Source: Eubacteriales bacterium
Lineage (GTDB): Bacteria; Bacillota_A; Clostridia; Christensenellales; Aristaeellaceae
DNA: 35,120 bases
Direction of reading: 5' to 3'
Assembly (NCBI GenBank): GCA_029974035.1
Contig: JARKQG010000132.1
Span: forward strand, 1 to 35,120
Shown here in pieces: positions 7,786-15,768 of the stretch (positions are counted from its first letter, which is position 1; each line of letters begins with the position of its first letter). A program made the translations under genes and the position numbers. The notes under the pieces were generated by a model. That model worked only from the letters and a program-made list of their open reading frames with translations. It searched no databases and was not told where the DNA came from.

Positions 7786-9273
7786 TCAGCGGATTGCTTT
7801 GGCCAACAGGGCCGCTTCGCTGGCCTCTCCGGCCTTGAATTCGCCGGTGATGCGGCCGTCTTTCATCACGTAGATCCGGTCGCACAGGCCCAGGATCTCC
7901 GGCATTTCGGAGGAAACGATCAGAATGGACAGCCCATCCCTCGCGAGGTTGTTTAAAATTTCGTAGATCTCGGCCTTCGCGCCCACATCGATGCCGCGGG
8001 TCGGTTCGTCCACGATGAGCAGCTTCAAATCCTCCTTGATCATCCAGCGGGCCAGCAGCACCTTCTGCTGATTGCCGCCGGAGAGCTTTGAAACCAGCTG
8101 GTCGATCGAAGGCGTCTTGATCTGGATGGCCCCGACAATTTTTTTGACCTCGCTGGTCTCCCTGCGGCGGCTGATGTTGATCAGCCGGGACACCTGGTTC
8201 AGCGACACGATGCTGACGTTTTTCTTGACCGACAGCGTGGGCAGGATGCCCTCCTCCTTGCGGTTCTCGGTCACCAGGCCCAGCCCGGCCAGCCGAGCGG
8301 CCACCGGAGAATCCTTCCGGACGGGTTTGCCGTCCAGCGTGACCGTGCCGCCGGTGCGCGGGTCGATGCCGAAAAGCGCCCGGGTCATTTCGGTGCGTCC
8401 GGCGCCCATCAGCCCGGAAAAGCCGACAATCTCTCCGGCGCGGACGGTAAACGAAAGATCGGTCACCTTTTCGCTGGACAGATGCCCGACATCCAGCAGC
8501 ACCCGGCCGGGCGTACGGTTTTTGGGCGGGAACATATCGGTCAGTTTCCGGCCGACCATCATCTCAATCAGCGTCGCCTGGTCCACCTGGTCGGCGCTCA
8601 CCGTGCCGATGGCGGCCCCATCCCGGAGCACCGTGATCCGATCGGCGACGGTGAACACCTCCTCCAGCTTGTGGGACACATATATGACGGCCACGCCCTC
8701 CGCCTTCAGCTGGCGGATCACGTCAAAGAGGTACCGGATCTCATTGGGGCTGAGCGCCGAGGTGGGCTCGTCCATGACGAGCACCTTGGCGTTCAGCGAG
8801 ATGGCCTTGGCGATTTCCGCCAACTGCTGCTGGGCCACTGAAAGATGGTGCACTTTGGCGCCGGGCCGGGTCTTCAGCCCCACCCGGTCCAGATACCCCT
8901 GGGTATCCTCGTACAGTTTTCTCCACAGCACCCTTCCTCCGCTGGAGGGCAGGCGCCCGAAGAAGATGTTTTCGGCCACCGAAAGGCTGCCCACTAGGTT
9001 CAGCTCCTGATAGATCACGCTGAGACCCCGCCGGATAGCGTCGTGGGGAGAGGTGATCCGGGCGGACGTTCCCCCAAACCGGTAGGCGCCCTCGTCCAGC
9101 GGATATACGCCGGACATCAGCTTGATCAGCGTGGATTTGCCCGCGCCGTTTTCCCCCACCAGCGCGTGTACCTCGCCGGGGTACAGGTCAAAGCTGACAC
9201 CCCTCAGCGCGTGTACGCCGGGAAAGTACTTGTGAATGCCGCACATTTCGATGATGGGCTGCGTCCGGTCCAT
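7786..9273 (-). CDS. Sugar ABC importer ATPase (RbsA/MglA type), importer 1
   Basis: This tandem ATPase of 495 residues carries two ABC domains and energises monosaccharide uptake. Domain 1 has Walker A G-E-N-G-A-G-K-S-T (residues 40-48), a degenerate signature L-S-V-A-Q-Q-Q-L and Walker B V-L-V-M-D-E-P-T. Domain 2 has a degenerate Walker A (G-L-M-G-A-G-R-T-E), signature L-S-G-G-N-Q-Q-K and L-L-I-V-D-E-P-T-R-G-I-D. This asymmetry is normal for the CUT2 family. Its ATG at 9273 overlaps the permease stop by one base, so the two are coupled. It lies between the permease and the first URO-D-type gene. Confidence 0.94.
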   Translation of the reverse strand: MDRTQPIIEMCGIHKYFPGVHALRGVSFDLYPGEVHALVGENGAGKSTLIKLMSGVYPLDEGAYRFGGTSARITSPHDAIRRGLSVIYQELNLVGSLSVAENIFFGRLPSSGGRVLWRKLYEDTQGYLDRVGLKTRPGAKVHHLSVAQQQLAEIAKAISLNAKVLVMDEPTSALSPNEIRYLFDVIRQLKAEGVAVIYVSHKLEEVFTVADRITVLRDGAAIGTVSADQVDQATLIEMMVGRKLTDMFPPKNRTPGRVLLDVGHLSSEKVTDLSFTVRAGEIVGFSGLMGAGRTEMTRALFGIDPRTGGTVTLDGKPVRKDSPVAARLAGLGLVTENRKEEGILPTLSVKKNVSIVSLNQVSRLINISRRRETSEVKKIVGAIQIKTPSIDQLVSKLSGGNQQKVLLARWMIKEDLKLLIVDEPTRGIDVGAKAEIYEILNNLARDGLSILIVSSEMPEILGLCDRIYVMKDGRITGEFKAGEASEAALLAKAIR

Positions 9274-10283
9274 TACTGGCCTTCCTTCTGCTGCTGGGCG
9301 CGCACAAGCCGCTTGGCCACGCTGTCCTTGCGCAGACTGTCGATGCCCACGGCCAGGATGATGACGATGCCCCGGGTGATGTCCTGCCAGAAAGAGGACA
9401 CGTCCATCAGCGTCAGCGCGTTTTGCAGCACACCCAGGATCAGCATGCCGATCAGCGCGCCGGTGATGGTGCCAATGCCGCCGGACAGCGACACGCCGCC
9501 CAGGATGACCGAAGCGATGACAATCATCTCAAACCCGGTGCCCGCGGTGGGCTGTGCCGAAGCCATCCGGGAGGCCAGCAAAACGCCCGACAGCATCGAA
9601 AGCACGCTGCCGATGATGTATACCTGCAATTTGATGCGGTCCACCGGGAGGCCCGCAAAGCGGGAGGCTTCCTTGTTGCCTCCGATGGCGTAGATATAGC
9701 GGCCGAAGGTGGTGTGGCCCAGCACGTAGTAGATCAGGGCGAACAGCACCGCCGCGATGATGACGGCATTGGGGACCTGGCCCACAAAGCCGGTGGCCAG
9801 GCCCAAAAATTCCGGCACTTCCGACTGGATGGATACGGCGTTGGTCACCACCATGGATACGCCGCGCCAGATGGCCATCGTGCCCAGCGTCACGATCATC
9901 GAATTGATTTTGAGCTTGGTGACCAGGATCCCGTTCAGCCCGCCCACGACCACGCCGGCCAGAAGTGCCGCGAGGATTGCCAGCGCGATTGATCCCGTGG
10001 CATTTAGCACCGACACGGTGATGATGCCGGCCACCGCCTGCTGCGAGCCGACCGAAAGATCGATTTCCCCCACCAGGATGATCATTGTGAGTCCGAATCC
10101 GCAGATCGCGGTCAGGGATACCTGCCGAAGTGTGTTCATGATGTTGCGCTCGGAGAGGAATACCGGTTTCAGGCAGTAGGTGATCGCGCACAGCGCCACC
10201 AGCGCCAGGATCAGTACCAGTATGTCCGACTGCTTGACCTTCTCGGCGATGGCGTTCCCCGTCTTCCTCGATTGGTTGGACAT
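9273..10283 (-). CDS. Sugar ABC importer permease (RbsC type), importer 1
   Basis: A 336-residue CUT2-family permease with roughly nine to ten hydrophobic helices, the first at about residues 20-40. It contains the G-E-I-D-L-S-V-G-S loop that is diagnostic of RbsC-like permeases, and the cytoplasmic G-R-Y-I-Y-A-I-G-G-N segment that contacts the ATPase. I chose the ATG at 10283 because AGAGGGAG lies 7 bases upstream; the longer reading has no site. It probably works as a homodimer, since only one permease gene is present in this operon. Confidence 0.93.
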   Translation of the reverse strand: MSNQSRKTGNAIAEKVKQSDILVLILALVALCAITYCLKPVFLSERNIMNTLRQVSLTAICGFGLTMIILVGEIDLSVGSQQAVAGIITVSVLNATGSIALAILAALLAGVVVGGLNGILVTKLKINSMIVTLGTMAIWRGVSMVVTNAVSIQSEVPEFLGLATGFVGQVPNAVIIAAVLFALIYYVLGHTTFGRYIYAIGGNKEASRFAGLPVDRIKLQVYIIGSVLSMLSGVLLASRMASAQPTAGTGFEMIVIASVILGGVSLSGGIGTITGALIGMLILGVLQNALTLMDVSSFWQDITRGIVIILAVGIDSLRKDSVAKRLVRAQQQKEGQ

Positions 10284-10328
10284 CGTACCGCTCCCTCTTT
10301 TGCTGACTGGAATGAACGATTCAGAATC

Positions 10329-10374
10329 CGGGACTGCCGCGGCTGCACCCCGCCTGGGGTGGCCGAGGCAGCCC
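10329..10374. other. Intercistronic hairpin after binding-protein gene 1
   Basis: GGGACTGCC (10329-10337) pairs with GGCAGCCCC (10366-10374) with one G-U, and inside it CACCCC and GGGGTG (10345-10360) pair perfectly around a 4-base loop. It sits in the 113-base gap between the binding-protein stop and the permease start, and lacks a U-tract. It probably protects the upstream message or partly attenuates transcription into the permease. Confidence 0.55.
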
Positions 10375-10396
10375 CGCATCCGCCTGGAAGGCGCGA

Positions 10397-11389
10397 TTAC
10401 TTGCTCATCAGCGCGCGGATGGCGTCAAAGTTGGTCTTGTAGGCATCCCCTTCCTGGGTGTAGAAGTCCGCAAAGTTGTCCTGGGTGATGACGACGGTGC
10501 CGGATTCATAGTTCGTCGGCAGTTCCTCGCCGTTGTACGCCTTGTAGGCGGCGTCGATGAGGCTGACGCCCATGTAGTCCGGGAACATGGCAACCGCCGC
10601 TTTGTAGGGGCCGCCGCTGAGGAGCGCTTCCCGGCCCACCACGCCCTCAAAGCCAAAGCCGATGGCCGTCAGATTGGATTCGTCAAGGCCGGCTTCCTTA
10701 TAGGCGGCCATGCCGCCGGTGGTGGAATTGTCGTTGATGCCGAAGATCACGTTGACGTCGGGGTTGGCGGTCAGCGCGTCCTGCGCCATCTTCAGAGAGG
10801 TTTCCTTGGATCCCTGGCCATCCACCTCCTGCTTGATCTCGTACTTGAAGCCCGCCTCATCCATCGCTTCCTTGAAGCCCTGAACGCGCAGACGGCAGTC
10901 CTCAAACGCGGGCAGGCCCACGATCAGAATCTTCGGATCAATGTTGTTGGCCTTGGCGTACTCGACAAACCACTCGCCGGCCTTCTTGCCGCCGGAGAGG
11001 TTGTCAATGCCCACGTAGGTCTTCGCGCCTTCAATGACATTGGATTCGGAAACCACCGGCACGCCCGCCGCCGCGGCTTCATTGATGATGACCGCCAGCG
11101 CCTTGACGTCCACGGGCGTGATGATCAGCACGTCCACGCCGTCCGTGAGCATGTTCTCCAGCTGGCTGACCTGCTTGGATACGTCCATGGCGGCGTCGGC
11201 AACCTTCAGCTCGATGCCCAATTCCTCCGCGCGGGCCTGCGCGCCCTTGACGATGTTCTGATACCACTCATGGGACATGTCGTTGACGACGTAGCCGAAC
11301 TTCGGCGTTTCGTTCGCCAGCGCCGGCACGCCGACGCACAGCGAGAACAGAAGCACCATGGTGAGAACCAACCCCAGAATCCTTTTCAT
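10397..11389 (-). CDS. Sugar-binding protein, importer 1 (Peripla_BP_4/RbsB type)
   Basis: A 330-residue secreted binding protein. The Sec signal is M-K-R-I-L-G followed by a hydrophobic core, ending A-L-A before N-E; the Cys in the core does not form a lipobox, so anchoring is unclear. The mature part follows the RbsB pattern: F-G-Y-V-V-N-D-M-S near 33, a Q-x-x-Q-L-E-N-M-L-like element, G-V-D-V-L-I-I-T-P-V-D, and V-G-I-D-N-L-S-G-G. The start is the ATG at 11389 with GGAGGAG six bases upstream. It is first in the importer-1 operon. The ligand is probably a monosaccharide but cannot be read from sequence. Confidence 0.92.
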   Translation of the reverse strand: MKRILGLVLTMVLLFSLCVGVPALANETPKFGYVVNDMSHEWYQNIVKGAQARAEELGIELKVADAAMDVSKQVSQLENMLTDGVDVLIITPVDVKALAVIINEAAAAGVPVVSESNVIEGAKTYVGIDNLSGGKKAGEWFVEYAKANNIDPKILIVGLPAFEDCRLRVQGFKEAMDEAGFKYEIKQEVDGQGSKETSLKMAQDALTANPDVNVIFGINDNSTTGGMAAYKEAGLDESNLTAIGFGFEGVVGREALLSGGPYKAAVAMFPDYMGVSLIDAAYKAYNGEELPTNYESGTVVITQDNFADFYTQEGDAYKTNFDAIRALMSK

Positions 11390-11483
11390 ATGCTCCTCCG
11401 ACAACGTTATTTTAACCGGAACGATCCGGCTAATGGCGTTCCACCGCGCTTACTTATTGTCTGTGTGTTAGTAACTATATCGG

Positions 11484-11512
11484 ATTATACCGTAAAACTA
11501 GGAGAATTGCAA
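11484..11512 (-). promoter_or_regulatory. Importer-1 operon promoter
   Basis: On the minus strand TTGCAA (11507-11512), a 17-base spacer and a perfect TATAAT (11484-11489). Transcription would begin near 11477, giving a leader of about 90 bases before the binding-protein ATG. This is the only strong sigma-A-like signal in the 318-base gap between this operon and the ROK gene. Confidence 0.75.
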
Positions 11513-11540
11513 TATATGTGCATTGAAAATTGAAAATATT

Positions 11541-11555
11541 TTTACAGTATGTAAA
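11541..11555. promoter_or_regulatory. Palindrome upstream of importer-1 promoter
   Basis: TTTACA-GTA-TGTAAA is a perfect 6-bp-arm palindrome about 29 bases upstream of the -35 box, in an AT-rich tract, with a further TTTTTACA just outside (11561-11568). Position and symmetry fit a regulator site. The adjacent ROK gene is the natural candidate partner; this is inference only. Confidence 0.45.
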
Positions 11556-11647
11556 GTAAATTTTTACACGCGGCAAGAAGGGGGTTTTTGCGGCGGGAAT
11601 TCGCGGACGCCGGGTGTTTCCGGCGCGCCGACCTCAATTTTTTACAT

Positions 11648-11680
11648 AAAAAACCAATCCCGCGAAAAACCGCGGAATTG
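11648..11680 (-). terminator. Intrinsic terminator of the ROK gene
   Basis: On the minus strand CAATTCCGCG and CGCGGGATTG pair (one G-U) around a short T-rich loop, followed directly by TTTTTTA. It begins 28 bases after the ROK stop. It separates ROK transcription from the importer-1 promoter downstream. Confidence 0.85.
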
Positions 11681-11707
11681 ACTTTTATATGTTGTCACGA
11701 ACCAAAA

Positions 11708-12916
11708 TCAGAGAATGACGGTGCTGAACATCTTCCGCATGGCCAGCGAAATCGCACCTTTGAGCAGGTCGTCCCCGCCCAGCTGGCTGGTGACGATGCG
11801 CACGTCGTTGGCTTTGTGCAAAAAGATGCCTTCGGCGGCCGCCCGCCTGGCGGCTTCCACGTAAACGCGGCAGTCGGAGAGCTCACCGCCGATGATGATC
11901 ATCTCCGGGTTGAACAGGTTGATCAGGTTGGCCAGCCCCAGCCCCAGCATCCTTCCCGCCTGCTCAAAGGCGGCGGCCGTCAGGTGGTCGTTGCGCCGCA
12001 GGGCCTCCAGCACATGGGAAAAGTTCAGCGCCTCCGGCGGGGCAATGCGGCTCAGAATGGTCTGGGCACCGGCTTTCATCGATGCGCGCAGCGACCGCAC
12101 GATGGCGGGGGAGGCGCTGTACATCTCCAGGCACCCCCGGTTGCCGCAGTAGCAGGGGCGGCCGCCCGCCTCCACGATCACGTGGCCCAATTCGCCCGCC
12201 ACGCCGCTGGAGCCCATGTACAGCTTGCCGTCGGCCACGATGCCGGAACCCACCCCGAAATCCGCGTAGACGTAGATGAAGTTGCGCACGTCGCGGCCAT
12301 GGCCAAAGCGCATTTCGCCGAGGGTGCCGAGCTTGGGAATGTTTTCAAACTCCACAGGGTAGTGCAGTTTTTCCGACCGGGACCAGGCGGCGATGTCAAA
12401 CTGCGCCCAGTCGACAAACGGGTAGTCCTGAATCAGCTCGCAGTGCTTGAACAGCGAGCCGGGCGTGCCGATGCCCGCGCCCGCAACCTTCTCCCGGGGC
12501 ACGCCGCTGCGATGAATCACCCGCTCGATGCCTTCGACGAGCTGGTCCAGCACGCCGTCGCTGAGATTGTTGTAGTTGCCCACCATCTCGTCGCGGCAGA
12601 CGATGCCGCCGGCGGCGTCGGACAGCACGATCTTCAGCTTGCGCTGGATGCACGCGCCGATAAAATACATGCAGTCGGGGTCCAGTTTGAAAAGCGTGGG
12701 TTTGCGTCCGCCGGACGAATTCCCTTGGCCGACCTCAATCACGATCTTTTCCTCGATCAGGGACTCCACGATGCGCATGACGGTGGGCATCGCCAGGCCG
12801 ACCTTGCGCGCGAGTTCCGTGCGCGAAACGCAGCCCAGTTCGATGATGGCATCCATGATGAGGCCCCGGTTGATCCTGCGAATCAGCTCGGAGTTGCCCG
12901 TGACGTTCTTTTTCAT
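11708..12916 (-). CDS. ROK-family transcriptional regulator
   Basis: A 402-residue DNA-binding sugar sensor. The N-terminal winged helix-turn-helix (about residues 8-65) contains C-V-S-R-T-E-L-A-R and the turn A-M-P-T-V-M-R-I-V, followed by G-G-R-K-P-T-L-F. The ROK domain begins near residue 80. It includes the A-G-I-G-T-P-G-S segment, an E-L-G-H-V-I-V-E loop with the conserved His, and the zinc motif C-Y-C-G-N-R-G-C-L-E. The ATG at 12916 follows GGGAGGAAA. It lies between importers 1 and 2 on the same strand. It probably represses importer 1, whose promoter is just downstream, and responds to a sugar or sugar phosphate. Confidence 0.9.
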   Translation of the reverse strand: MKKNVTGNSELIRRINRGLIMDAIIELGCVSRTELARKVGLAMPTVMRIVESLIEEKIVIEVGQGNSSGGRKPTLFKLDPDCMYFIGACIQRKLKIVLSDAAGGIVCRDEMVGNYNNLSDGVLDQLVEGIERVIHRSGVPREKVAGAGIGTPGSLFKHCELIQDYPFVDWAQFDIAAWSRSEKLHYPVEFENIPKLGTLGEMRFGHGRDVRNFIYVYADFGVGSGIVADGKLYMGSSGVAGELGHVIVEAGGRPCYCGNRGCLEMYSASPAIVRSLRASMKAGAQTILSRIAPPEALNFSHVLEALRRNDHLTAAAFEQAGRMLGLGLANLINLFNPEMIIIGGELSDCRVYVEAARRAAAEGIFLHKANDVRIVTSQLGGDDLLKGAISLAMRKMFSTVIL

Positions 12917-13110
12917 CCGCGTTTCCTCCCAGGCAGGTTCCGTCCTCCCGTCATGATGAGGATACCACGAAAGGCCTTCCGTCGCAAGGGGCATACGCCG
13001 CGCGGGGCGCCAGCCGGTAAGGGTGGCCGCCAGAGAAATTGGTGCGGCTGTCAGGTTTTCAGAGCGCGAGTGGCGCCGCCGGTATCAGGCCCCTATAGGG
13101 CTTCATCATG

Positions 13111-13128
13111 CCACCGGCTTCCCGGTGG
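13111..13128. terminator. Hairpin at the end of the importer-2 operon
   Basis: CCACCGG-CTTC-CCGGTGG is a perfect 7-bp stem about 33 bases past the SIS gene stop. There is no U-tract on the minus strand. A second perfect palindrome, CCCTATAGGG (13091-13100), follows it. Together they may end the operon or mark the ROK promoter region. The 244-base gap to the ROK start shows nothing else I can support. Confidence 0.4.
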
Positions 13129-13160
13129 TACATGACCCGCGCATCGCGCACGCGGCCGGT

Positions 13161-13739
13161 TCATTCGATGTTTCTGTGGCGCATTTCCATCGCCTCGTGG
13201 CTCAGTTGCATCTTTTCCTCCAGCAGGACGATGAGAATATCGTACAGCAGGAAGCAGTGCTGCTCAAACAGCGCGCCCATGGGCTGCACGGAAGGGACGC
13301 AGCGCGCATCCGTGCCGTTAAAGACGTGCGCCGGAACGAACAGAATGTGGTCCGCAAGTTTTGGCGTCTTCTGCAGGGGCGTGCCCGTCACGACGGCGAT
13401 GGCCGCGCCCGTCTTCTTGGCCTGCTCCACGACATAATGGATGTGGCCGATCTGGCCGGAACCGTTGACCGCGACAAACAGATCGCCCTTGCCCATGCCG
13501 GGCGTCGTATCGTCCCAGATCCAGTGGACTTCCTTGCCCAGGTGCATCAGCCGCATGGAGAACGCGCGCGCCGCAATGCCCTCCCGGCCGACGCCCAGGA
13601 CAAAGATGCGCTTTGCGGCGATGATGGCCTCCATGAAGGCTTCCATTTCCGCGATGTCCTGCCGCTCAAACACCGCTTCATGCTCGTCCTGCACCGTCCT
13701 GAACAGCTCCCTGTAGCGGGTGCCGACATCCATGCCCAT
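13161..13739 (-). CDS. SIS-domain sugar isomerase (6-phospho-3-hexuloisomerase-like)
   Basis: A 192-residue SIS-domain protein, the length of HxlB/PHI enzymes, which interconvert 3-hexulose 6-phosphate and fructose 6-phosphate. Family features are V-L-G-V-G-R-E-G near residue 48, A-F-S-M-R-L-M-H-L-G, the phosphate-binding A-V-N-G-S-G-Q, the diagnostic S-V-Q-P-M-G-A-L-F-E-Q near 155, and the ending M-R-H-R-N-I-E. The start is the ATG at 13739 with AGGAGGG upstream; an in-frame ATG at 13733 is less well placed. It is two bases after the permease stop, so it is the last gene of the importer-2 operon. The usual partner HxlA is not in the window, so the substrate may be another ketose phosphate. 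Confidence 0.82.
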   Translation of the reverse strand: MGMDVGTRYRELFRTVQDEHEAVFERQDIAEMEAFMEAIIAAKRIFVLGVGREGIAARAFSMRLMHLGKEVHWIWDDTTPGMGKGDLFVAVNGSGQIGHIHYVVEQAKKTGAAIAVVTGTPLQKTPKLADHILFVPAHVFNGTDARCVPSVQPMGALFEQHCFLLYDILIVLLEEKMQLSHEAMEMRHRNIE

Positions 13740-13741
13740 GT

Positions 13742-14755
13742 CTATCCCTCCTGCACTGTTTTTTTTCGATATTTCACGCGCTGCATGCGCTTGTCCGACG
13801 CGTAGTTGAGCCCCATCACCATAATGAGCATGAAGCCCCAGATCAGCTTTTTGGCGTAGGGCGAGAACTTCCACACCGTAAACGCGCTGGACAAAAGCTG
13901 CATCAACAAAATGGCGCACACCGCGCCGGCGACCTTTCCGCGGCCGCCGTCCGGGTGGATGCCTCCGACGACGCACACCAGCATCGCCTGCAGCAGGTAG
14001 GCGTCGCCGTAGCCGACTTTGGCGGAGTTTACGCGGCTGATGATGATCAGCCCCGCCAGCCCCGCCAGCAGGCCAATCACCAGAAAGATGCCCAGCGTCA
14101 GGCGCTCGTTGTTGATGGCGGAGAAGCGGGCTGCCGTATGATTGCTGCCAAAGAGGTATACCTTTCGGCCGAAGGCCGTCCAGTTCAGAACGAGCGAAAG
14201 GATCAGCACCGCCGCGAGAAACAGCAAAAAGACCAGCGGCACGCCGTATACCTCAATGATGCCAAAATCCGTGAACGCCTCCGGCAGGCCCGTCACGCCC
14301 TTGCCGCCGGTCAGCGCCATGCCGATGCCCGTGTAAAGGGTCATCGTGCCCAGCGTCGCGATCAGGGGCGGCGCGGAGAGCCTGGCCACCAGAAAGCCGT
14401 TGAAGAGCCCGAAGGCGGCGGACGAGAGCATGGCCGCGGCCGCGGCCACCCAGATTGCCGCGGCGCCGCCAAGCCCCGGAAGCCAGCGCCCGGAAAGGAT
14501 CATCGCCGCAAAAATGCCGGATGTGTTGGCGATGGCGACGATCGAAAGGTCAATCCCCCCAATCAGAAACGAGAGCATCATGGCCAGGGCGATAAAGCCA
14601 AACTCCGGAATCTGGTAGGCCATGGAGGTCAGATTGCGGCCGGAGTACATGGCGCCGGGCATCGCCAGCGCAAAGACCAGCGCCACAAACAGCGTCACGG
14701 CGTACAGAATCATCAGCTTCCTGTCGCGGCTGAGGGATTTCGAGATTGCGTTCAT
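13742..14755 (-). CDS. Sugar ABC permease B, importer 2
   Basis: A 337-residue CUT2 permease with about ten hydrophobic helices. It has the I-G-G-I-D-L-S-I-V loop, T-L-G-T-M-T-L-Y near 137, and G-R-K-V-Y-L-F-G-S-N for ATPase contact. The ATG at 14755 is 11 bases after the stop of permease A. Two different permeases in one operon point to a heterodimeric channel, as in the rhamnose (RhaPQ) and AI-2 (LsrCD) importers. Confidence 0.92.
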   Translation of the reverse strand: MNAISKSLSRDRKLMILYAVTLFVALVFALAMPGAMYSGRNLTSMAYQIPEFGFIALAMMLSFLIGGIDLSIVAIANTSGIFAAMILSGRWLPGLGGAAAIWVAAAAAMLSSAAFGLFNGFLVARLSAPPLIATLGTMTLYTGIGMALTGGKGVTGLPEAFTDFGIIEVYGVPLVFLLFLAAVLILSLVLNWTAFGRKVYLFGSNHTAARFSAINNERLTLGIFLVIGLLAGLAGLIIISRVNSAKVGYGDAYLLQAMLVCVVGGIHPDGGRGKVAGAVCAILLMQLLSSAFTVWKFSPYAKKLIWGFMLIMVMGLNYASDKRMQRVKYRKKTVQEG

Positions 14756-14766
14756 GCCGGCACCTC

Positions 14767-15768
14767 CTATTCCGTGAAGATCAGGTTTCTGCTGTTCCGG
14801 ACGCGGCTCTGGTACGAAGTGACCGCTACGGACGCCACCAGCAGCGCGCCTACGAACAGGTCGTTCCAGGATGAGGACAGGCCCAGGAAGATCAGCGTGG
14901 AGTTGAGCAGATAGATGACCACCGTGCCCAGGATCACGCCCAGAATCTTGCCTTGGCCGCCGGTGGCCTTGGTTCCGCCGATCACCGCGCCGGCGATGAC
15001 CATCAGCTCGTCACCCACCAGCTTGTTGGGGTAGGCCGCGTTCACCTGGGCGATGTACACCACCCCCATGAGCCCGGCCAGCGCGCCGATGTAGGCGTAG
15101 GTGAACAGCCGGATCGTCAGCGGCCGGAAGCCCGCGCGGATGGCGGACTCCTCTGAATTGCCCAGCGCGATCACGCCGCGCCCGATCATCGTGCGGTTGA
15201 TCAGAAACCAGGTGAGCGCGGCCGCCAGAATGACCGGAATGACCGCTGTCGTCAGCCCCATGACGCCCATCTGCGTGTTGAGTTGAAACAGCGTTGACGA
15301 GCCGAAGCGGGTCAGAGAGGGCGGCAGCACGCCCGCGCCAAAGGTCTTGTTGGAAATGAAAGTGGTCATCACCCCGTGGAACACGTTTTGCGTGCCCAGC
15401 GTGATGATAAAGGGCGGCAGCTTCAGCCAACTGATGAGCAGGGCGTTGACGAGCCCCAGCGCAGCGCCCATTGCCACGGATGCCGTCAGCGCAAACGCGA
15501 GGTTGTCGATGCCGCTGCGGATCATCAGATAGGTGGACACGTATCCTCCGAACAGCGCCACGCTCATAAAGGACACGTCAATGCCGCCGGACAGCATCAC
15601 CACCAGAAGGCCCAGCGCCACGATCATCGTGGTGGAGGAAGAACGAATGATGTCAAAAACGGTTTCAAAGCTGAGAAACGCCGGGTTGACCGCCGCAACC
15701 ATGACGCTGTACAGCGCGATAATGACCATCAGGATGGCTTCCGTACCGTTGACCGGTTTTCTCTTCAT
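14767..15768 (-). CDS. Sugar ABC permease A, importer 2
   Basis: A 333-residue CUT2 permease. It shows the L-S-G-G-I-D-V-S-F loop, T-L-G-T-Q-N-V-F-H-G, and the coupling segment R-G-V-I-A-L-G-N-S-E-E-S. The ATG at 15768 (AAAGGAGG upstream) overlaps the ATPase stop as ATGA; a much longer reading upstream lies inside the ATPase gene in another frame and is a shadow. It pairs with permease B. Confidence 0.92.
   Translation of the reverse strand: MKRKPVNGTEAILMVIIALYSVMVAAVNPAFLSFETVFDIIRSSSTTMIVALGLLVVMLSGGIDVSFMSVALFGGYVSTYLMIRSGIDNLAFALTASVAMGAALGLVNALLISWLKLPPFIITLGTQNVFHGVMTTFISNKTFGAGVLPPSLTRFGSSTLFQLNTQMGVMGLTTAVIPVILAAALTWFLINRTMIGRGVIALGNSEESAIRAGFRPLTIRLFTYAYIGALAGLMGVVYIAQVNAAYPNKLVGDELMVIAGAVIGGTKATGGQGKILGVILGTVVIYLLNSTLIFLGLSSSWNDLFVGALLVASVAVTSYQSRVRNSRNLIFTE

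Noticed and set aside
13091..13128. Riboswitch upstream of the ROK gene
   Set aside because: Only two short simple palindromes are present, with no conserved aptamer core that I recognise.
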